Part shown: positions 16,464 to 21,111 of the stretch, in pieces
Numbering within the stretch: the first letter of the stretch is position 1
How the letters are laid out: every line of letters starts with the position of its first letter
Virus record (IMG/VR): IMGVR_UViG_3300037839_000885
Span: 1 to 21,111 of that record
Length of the DNA stretch: 21,111 nucleotides
Source of the DNA: a virus
Strand: one strand, 5' to 3'
Notes under the pieces: model-generated
Databases searched by the model: none
The model's input: the letters and a program-made list of their open reading frames with translations, nothing else
Told to the model about the DNA's origin: nothing
Position numbers and translations under genes: made by a program

Positions 16464-18377
16464 TTATTTGAGTTCAAAATCTATTTTATCTAAGCCATTG
16501 TGAAGATAATTTAAATTTCTTTGAGTGCAGGTATAAGGTAAATAAGCGATATCAAAGTATCCATCGTGTTGACTATTTCCTTCTAACCAAATTAAATTAT
16601 CCATAATAGGATTATACTCTATCCATCTGTGAACATAAGGGTTACCGTCTAGTATGTCTTTATACTGCGGTTTTGTAGCCACATACAAGCTATAGTCTGG
16701 ATATCTATTTTTAATAGATTTAAATAAAGCAGTACTTAAGAATATGTCTCCTGCGCTCTCTGGCATAACATATATAACTCTACCTTTATCTTTTTCATCA
16801 AGTAAATCTTCAAATTTTACTTGTTTTTTATTTTCATTTTCTTTCAAGGCGACGTTCCTAAAATAATTTTCTATATCTTGTCTTTTTGTTCCTTTAGATA
16901 ATTCTTGCATCCAATATTTGTGCCCAGAATCATTACCATCGATATTTTTCATTTTTAAAATGTTATGGTACAACTGAATCAGCCAGATCTCGTTATCTGC
17001 AATCTCTGGCATTTGATAATAAGGATCTTTTTTGTCTTCTGGATTTTCTTTTATCTTTTCCCAGTCAGCAAAGGGTTGAGAATCAATAAAGTCTTCTAGA
17101 ATTTTGCCTATGTTTTTTACTGCAAAATTATTAATTGTCCATTCTCTAGCTTTTTTACCTAACTCTCTTCTTTTGTGCTCAGGCATTTTATATACAATAT
17201 TAATTTGTTTAGCTATAGATTCTGGAGTTGTAGAAGCTTTAATAAATTCTGTTCCGTGTTCTCTATATTCGGTCCATTCTAAAGCTAATGAAGCTGCTTC
17301 TGGCTCACACATCTCTTCTCCACAAGAATAATTGGTAACTAACGTGATTAATTCTGTTAATTTTGCTTCTTGAATGGGTATCTCTTGACCTCCGCTTGTA
17401 AAAGGATGGCAGTATGTATCCATGAAATTGTATACCTCATTTAATTGAGATTCTGTTATTCCTAATCCTACATTTGTCGTTGTCTGACTCTTTTCTGCTC
17501 CACAATATTTACAGTTTAAATCTTGACCAATAAAGGGTTTAATTTCGTATTGACCACAGTTTTTACATATATATGTCGTCAATATTTCTTGAGGATTTAC
17601 TCCAATTTCTGAAGCTAACTTATGTATATTCCAACCTTCGCCCCAATGTGTATGAAACAATAAATAAGTATTCTCGATTCCTGGATTTTCTTTTTTCCAT
17701 AAAGCGTAACCTTGCAAAAGATTAGGAACACTTTTTCTTAACTGATTTCTAAACACGAATCCGATAATAAAAGCATTTTCTGGAAGATTATTATTTTTGC
17801 GAAGTTCTTTTCTCTCAAAATCTGATAATCTATAAAAATCTTTATCTTCTAAGCATCCGTGTACTGTTTTTATATGACTATAACCAAGTTTATGCAGAGC
17901 TTTTGTTGCAAAATTACTCCAGATCCAATAGTTTTTGATCTTAGTTGCATTTGTAATAGCAGATTGAAGTATAGGCAAGGAATCTAATGTCGTCCAAATA
18001 ACAGAACTAATTTTAGAAAACCATTTTTTTTCAATTGCAAAATCGACCCCCCAAATATCTTGTACAGCAAAATAGACATCTGGTTTTTCTTCATTAATTA
18101 CTCTATCTATAAAATGAGCCCCATAGCTAGCCATTCTTGCCAAGTTTGGATCTCTATTGAGTTGATCTAATTCTTGTTGATTATTAGGAAGTGAACCTAC
18201 AGATTTCCATGGGGTTTTTTTTAGCTCTGGATGATCATAAGTCATACCACAGGAGTAGTGAGTTATGTCATACTTATCTGTGGAATACAGGTACTTTAGT
18301 AAAGCTCTAGAGTTTCTACCGAAACCAGTTTTCGCTAAAGAAAAATCACTTTGAAATAAAATCTTTTTTCTTTTCAC
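16464..18377 (-). CDS. GT4-like glycosyltransferase with zinc ribbon, DUF4214-like segment and GT9 N-terminal lobe
   Basis: This is a multidomain sugar-transfer protein of 637-640 residues, numbered here from the possible TTG start at 18386; I prefer the GTG at 18377. Residues 7-30 (SLAKTGFGRNSRAL) and 205-250 fit a GT-B fold of GT4 type, with the acidic GGQEIPIQEAK block at 332-342. A four-cysteine zinc ribbon (C274, C277, C292, C295) is inserted in the second lobe. Residues about 466-512 (QLYHNILK, then YWMQELSKGTKRQDI) resemble DUF4214. Residues about 536-640 (RVIYVMPESAGDIFLSTAL) are the first lobe of a GT9 enzyme. Its second lobe is in the next gene. Upstream in-frame stops exclude a longer start. 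It overlaps or abuts the previous gene. Target is unknown: phage DNA, virion protein or host glycan are all possible. Confidence 0.8.
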   Translation of the reverse strand: MKRKKILFQSDFSLAKTGFGRNSRALLKYLYSTDKYDITHYSCGMTYDHPELKKTPWKSVGSLPNNQQELDQLNRDPNLARMASYGAHFIDRVINEEKPDVYFAVQDIWGVDFAIEKKWFSKISSVIWTTLDSLPILQSAITNATKIKNYWIWSNFATKALHKLGYSHIKTVHGCLEDKDFYRLSDFERKELRKNNNLPENAFIIGFVFRNQLRKSVPNLLQGYALWKKENPGIENTYLLFHTHWGEGWNIHKLASEIGVNPQEILTTYICKNCGQYEIKPFIGQDLNCKYCGAEKSQTTTNVGLGITESQLNEVYNFMDTYCHPFTSGGQEIPIQEAKLTELITLVTNYSCGEEMCEPEAASLALEWTEYREHGTEFIKASTTPESIAKQINIVYKMPEHKRRELGKKAREWTINNFAVKNIGKILEDFIDSQPFADWEKIKENPEDKKDPYYQMPEIADNEIWLIQLYHNILKMKNIDGNDSGHKYWMQELSKGTKRQDIENYFRNVALKENENKKQVKFEDLLDEKDKGRVIYVMPESAGDIFLSTALFKSIKNRYPDYSLYVATKPQYKDILDGNPYVHRWIEYNPIMDNLIWLEGNSQHDGYFDIAYLPYTCTQRNLNYLHNGLDKIDFELK

Positions 18378-18379
18378 GA

Positions 18380-18913
18380 TTACCAAAGTTCGCTATCTTC
18401 TTGTGGGTTATTGATCGTTTCTTTTGTTGAGTTTTTAGCTTTCTTTATCGCTTCAATTCTTTGGGTTTCAAAAACAGAATTTAAAGAATAGCTTAAAAAC
18501 TCTCTTAAAAGTCTAGCTTCGTTAAAGTAAAAACCAATTAAATAAGACTGTTTGTTTTCTATATTTTGCTTATCTTCTTTATGAACACTATAAGAAAAAC
18601 CGACTTGTTTTTCTTCCCTAATATAAGGAGACAACTTAATCTTAGTAATTTGTTTTTCTGAGTTATGATAAGCAGAAAACTCTGTATTTCTTTCTATTGA
18701 GTCAAGAATTCCAGCTGCTTCTGTTAATGAAAATTTGATTTTAACGCTTTTATTTGGACTATTTTGATTTTCTGAAAATGAACCTATTTTTTTTGATTCA
18801 TTCCAAGAGCTTTGTTTTATGAGTGAGCCCCATACAGAGTTATCTTTTGAATTTACGCTAAAACTACAAGCTGTGCCTGTATTTTTACTATTTGGTTTAT
18901 AGAATGATATCAT
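18380..18913 (-). CDS. Unrecognised 177-residue protein, possibly ssDNA-binding
   Basis: I do not recognise the family. The core (residues about 56-140) is beta-rich and bounded by helices: VKIKFSLTEAAGILDSIE, three or four strands through VGFSYSVHKED, then YLIGFYFNEARLLREFL. It is followed by a basic helix (RIEAIKKAKN) and an acidic tail ending in an aromatic residue (QEDSELW). A basic or beta core with a short acidic tail and terminal aromatic is typical of phage single-stranded-DNA-binding proteins, such as that of T7. The gene lies directly downstream of the DNA polymerase gene. Both points suggest replication, but this is inference, and a Whirly- or PC4-like nucleic-acid-binding fold is an alternative. 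AAAGGA lies only 2 bases before the ATG. Confidence 0.55.
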   Translation of the reverse strand: MISFYKPNSKNTGTACSFSVNSKDNSVWGSLIKQSSWNESKKIGSFSENQNSPNKSVKIKFSLTEAAGILDSIERNTEFSAYHNSEKQITKIKLSPYIREEKQVGFSYSVHKEDKQNIENKQSYLIGFYFNEARLLREFLSYSLNSVFETQRIEAIKKAKNSTKETINNPQEDSELW

Positions 18914-18946
18914 ATTCCTTTATCTTACTACTTATATTTTAAAATG

Positions 18947-21111
18947 TCAATTATTTTTATCTATCTTTTTTAAATCATTTAATTTCATATAAATCTCATG
19001 GTCTTGAATAGCTATTAAATCACCAAATATACAATCATCCCTTTTAGAGCCTTTGACTATTACGATGTTTCCTTCTTCAAAATTCCTATCGTTTAATAAT
19101 TTATTAGTTTCAATATTATCATTGAATATTAATACGCTAATTGTGCTTGTTTCATCTGATATCTTTAATCTAACATACCTTGTCTTTTTTGCATTTTTAG
19201 ATATCCCAGAGAATACTTCTTCTATCTGGCCTACCAAAGCCACTTTAGAGTTTACTGGTTCGTCTAATATATCAGATACATATTTAAGATTTTCTCTTTT
19301 CTCTGCAAAGATGTCTTTAAGGTTTTTATTGTAAGTATAACCTAGAAGCTTCTTTTCATAATACCAATTCGCAAAACTTTCACTTTTATTATTTTGTTCA
19401 TATATACTCAAATATGGAGTATATTTTTCTTTAATAGTACTCAATCTATTGTCTTTAATAACCACTTTATTTTTCTCGTCAGTGAATTTATTGAGATGTT
19501 TAATGATTTTAATTAGATCATAATCAAATTTATCTGCAAACGATATAGCGTATTTCTTTTCTTTAGAAGTTAGCATATTCCATAATTGAACTTCTAATAC
19601 TATTTTACTTCTTGATTGATTAAAACCGCTAAGCGCACCAGCTTGAATTAATGCAGATAATGCTCCAATATTTAATCCAGCTTCTTCTGCTGCTTCGAAT
19701 ATTTCGAATTTATTAGAATATTTATTTCTAAAGCTATTCAATTTTTCTATTGATTTATCGCTAATGCCTTTGATTGACAATAGACCGAATCTAATATCTT
19801 TATCCTCAATTGAGAAGTCCATTTCTGACTTGATAATATGAGGAGGAAGAAGCTTAATACCGAAATTATGCATTTCTTTTTGAATCTTAGATATTTCGCC
19901 AATCGGATCTGGTTCATTTCTGCTCATCTTTAATAATGATAAAAAGAATTGTTGAGGATAATTAAACTTAAGATAAATTGTAATTGCTGCGAGTCCAGCA
20001 TAAGCTATTGAATGTGATTTATTAAAACTATAATTCGCAGAGTCTTCAAGAATCTTCCATAGGATTTCACTAACTTCTTTTGGAATTTTATTTTGCTTGC
20101 ATTTTTGATCAATCTTTTGTTGCCAAGCTTTGATCTCTTCAGTTTTCTTTTTGCCAACGATTCTTCTTAATATTTCGGCTTCATCTAAAGTAAAGCCAAT
20201 CTTATTAGCCATTTTCATTAGTTGCTCTTGATATAAAGCAACGCCACCAGTTTCTTTTAAGATTTCATCAAAAAATGGATGAATACTTTCTGATTGTTGA
20301 TAGTTCGTATGCGCTGCATATTTATCTACGAATTGTAGTGCTCCAGGTCTAGCTAAAGCAAGGACACCGCTTAACTCTTCTAAATTTTTTGGTTTAACTT
20401 TTTGGCACACCCTAAAATTAGTTTCTGCTTCAATTTGAAATAAACCATGCGGAGATTTTAAATCTTGTAAATTCCTATAAATAGATTCATGATTCAAATC
20501 TATATCTTCTATTTTTATATTAATGCTCTTGCAAACATTATCTACAACAGAAACGCTTCTTAAGCCAAGAATATCTAACTTTATATTAAAAACACTTGCC
20601 CAATTCATATCAAAACTAGATACAACCTCTTTATCTGAAGAAAATTCTGTTGGACATATAGTTTCTAGATCATAATAAGAAAGTAATACTCCAGAAGGAT
20701 GAACCCCTTTATTCTTGATCAAGTCTCTTAATTTAAGCGCAATCTGATATGCTTCTTTATTTTGGTCGCACCATTCTTTGAATTGTTCTACTTCTTGATA
20801 GGCTTCCGAGATATCCTTAACTTGTCCATAAGTTTTAGGGATCAAAGAAGAGATCATAGTCATTTCTTGCTCTGGTTTTTCAGCGATGATTTTACCACAT
20901 TCTTTAATAAGCAATTTCCCACTTAAGCTATTAAAGGTTAATATCTTGCTGGTTTTGCCTTTGAATTTGTTCTCTAAATATTGGAGTACTTTTTGACGAT
21001 TATAATAACAAATATCTAAATCTACGTCACACATCAAACTGCCATCTAGATACGTTACTCCATCAATAACCTGCTTTTTAGCACGAATCTTGGATATAAA
21101 TCTTTCGAAAT
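18947..21111 (-). CDS. dnaE: DNA polymerase III alpha subunit, DnaE-type (5' partial)
   Basis: This is a replicative C-family DNA polymerase. The frame is open to the right edge, so the PHP domain and first palm part lie outside; the TTG at 21037 is not the true start. In the 720 visible residues, FERFISKIR (1-9) precedes the catalytic C-D-V-D-L-D-I-C motif (27-34), equivalent to PDFDVDFC of E. coli with D401 and D403. The third catalytic Asp is in IKLDILGLR (Asp179). Further landmarks are GVHPSG, VALYQEQLMKMA, ILRRIVGKKK and YSFNKSHSIAYA in the fingers, IKGISDKSIEKL as helix-hairpin-helix, and a C-terminal OB fold (nt about 19000-19260). A 16-residue insert separates FERF from the Asp motif. 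No large tau-binding domain follows the OB fold. It heads the - strand block on the right. Confidence 0.95.
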   Translation of the reverse strand, partial: FERFISKIRAKKQVIDGVTYLDGSLMCDVDLDICYYNRQKVLQYLENKFKGKTSKILTFNSLSGKLLIKECGKIIAEKPEQEMTMISSLIPKTYGQVKDISEAYQEVEQFKEWCDQNKEAYQIALKLRDLIKNKGVHPSGVLLSYYDLETICPTEFSSDKEVVSSFDMNWASVFNIKLDILGLRSVSVVDNVCKSINIKIEDIDLNHESIYRNLQDLKSPHGLFQIEAETNFRVCQKVKPKNLEELSGVLALARPGALQFVDKYAAHTNYQQSESIHPFFDEILKETGGVALYQEQLMKMANKIGFTLDEAEILRRIVGKKKTEEIKAWQQKIDQKCKQNKIPKEVSEILWKILEDSANYSFNKSHSIAYAGLAAITIYLKFNYPQQFFLSLLKMSRNEPDPIGEISKIQKEMHNFGIKLLPPHIIKSEMDFSIEDKDIRFGLLSIKGISDKSIEKLNSFRNKYSNKFEIFEAAEEAGLNIGALSALIQAGALSGFNQSRSKIVLEVQLWNMLTSKEKKYAISFADKFDYDLIKIIKHLNKFTDEKNKVVIKDNRLSTIKEKYTPYLSIYEQNNKSESFANWYYEKKLLGYTYNKNLKDIFAEKRENLKYVSDILDEPVNSKVALVGQIEEVFSGISKNAKKTRYVRLKISDETSTISVLIFNDNIETNKLLNDRNFEEGNIVIVKGSKRDDCIFGDLIAIQDHEIYMKLNDLKKIDKNN

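Noticed and set aside
19053-19334. 93-residue + strand reading frame, hydrophobic
   Set aside because: It is antisense to the OB-fold region of the polymerase; hydrophobicity follows from the AT-rich complementary strand.
21032-21037. TTG or ATG as the start of the polymerase gene
   Set aside because: The frame is open to the right edge and encodes the conserved FERF segment that precedes the catalytic motif in DnaE.
1-21111. tRNA genes, CRISPR arrays, integrase, att sites or insertion sequences
   Set aside because: Nearly all bases are in supported genes, and no cloverleaf, regular repeat-spacer pattern, transposase or recombinase motif was seen.

Overview
The window looks like part of a long-tailed dsDNA phage genome (or a prophage or metagenomic phage contig). 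It is AT-rich, roughly 30% G+C by eye. Genes are packed with gaps of a few bases or with overlaps, and the longest gap is about 50 bp. The tail-tip proteins belong to the lambda H-M-L-K-I-J series, which implies a flexible siphovirus-type tail. Shine-Dalgarno sites of the AGGAG/GGAGG type precede several genes, so the host uses ordinary bacterial initiation. I cannot name the host. No tRNA, rRNA, integrase, insertion sequence or CRISPR array is visible.

Layout. (1) 1-5132, + strand: a giant tape-measure gene, open at the left edge. (2) 5135-12807, - strand: the tail-tip block, read from the right as M-like, L-like, K-like (JAMM domain only), I-like, J-like and an unrecognised 468-residue protein. 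This block faces the tape-measure gene, whereas in lambda the same genes follow it on one strand. (3) 12860-14462, + strand: a possible tail-tube-like structural protein, an unrecognised protein and a small Cys-x2-Cys membrane protein. They diverge from the tail-tip block at a short gap that holds a 7-bp inverted repeat. (4) 14459-21111, - strand: a DNA metabolism and sugar-transfer block. In transcription order it holds a bacterial-type DNA polymerase III alpha subunit (cut by the right edge), a small protein with features of a single-stranded-DNA-binding protein, two glycosyltransferase genes and a candidate recombination mediator.

How they fit together. The tape measure sets tail length; its visible part alone suggests a tail of about 250 nm by the lambda ratio. 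The M-L-K-I-J proteins build and load the tail tip that finds the host. Two tip proteins carry added modules resembling small carbohydrate-binding domains. The - strand block on the right would supply a replisome core with ssDNA handling, and sugar transfer to an unknown acceptor.

The two most unusual points are the inverted tail-tip block and a GT9-type glycosyltransferase fold that appears to be divided between two neighbouring genes (16464-18377 and 15298-16449), with its first lobe fused to a GT4-like enzyme. Both genes at the window edges continue outside it, so their true starts are not visible.
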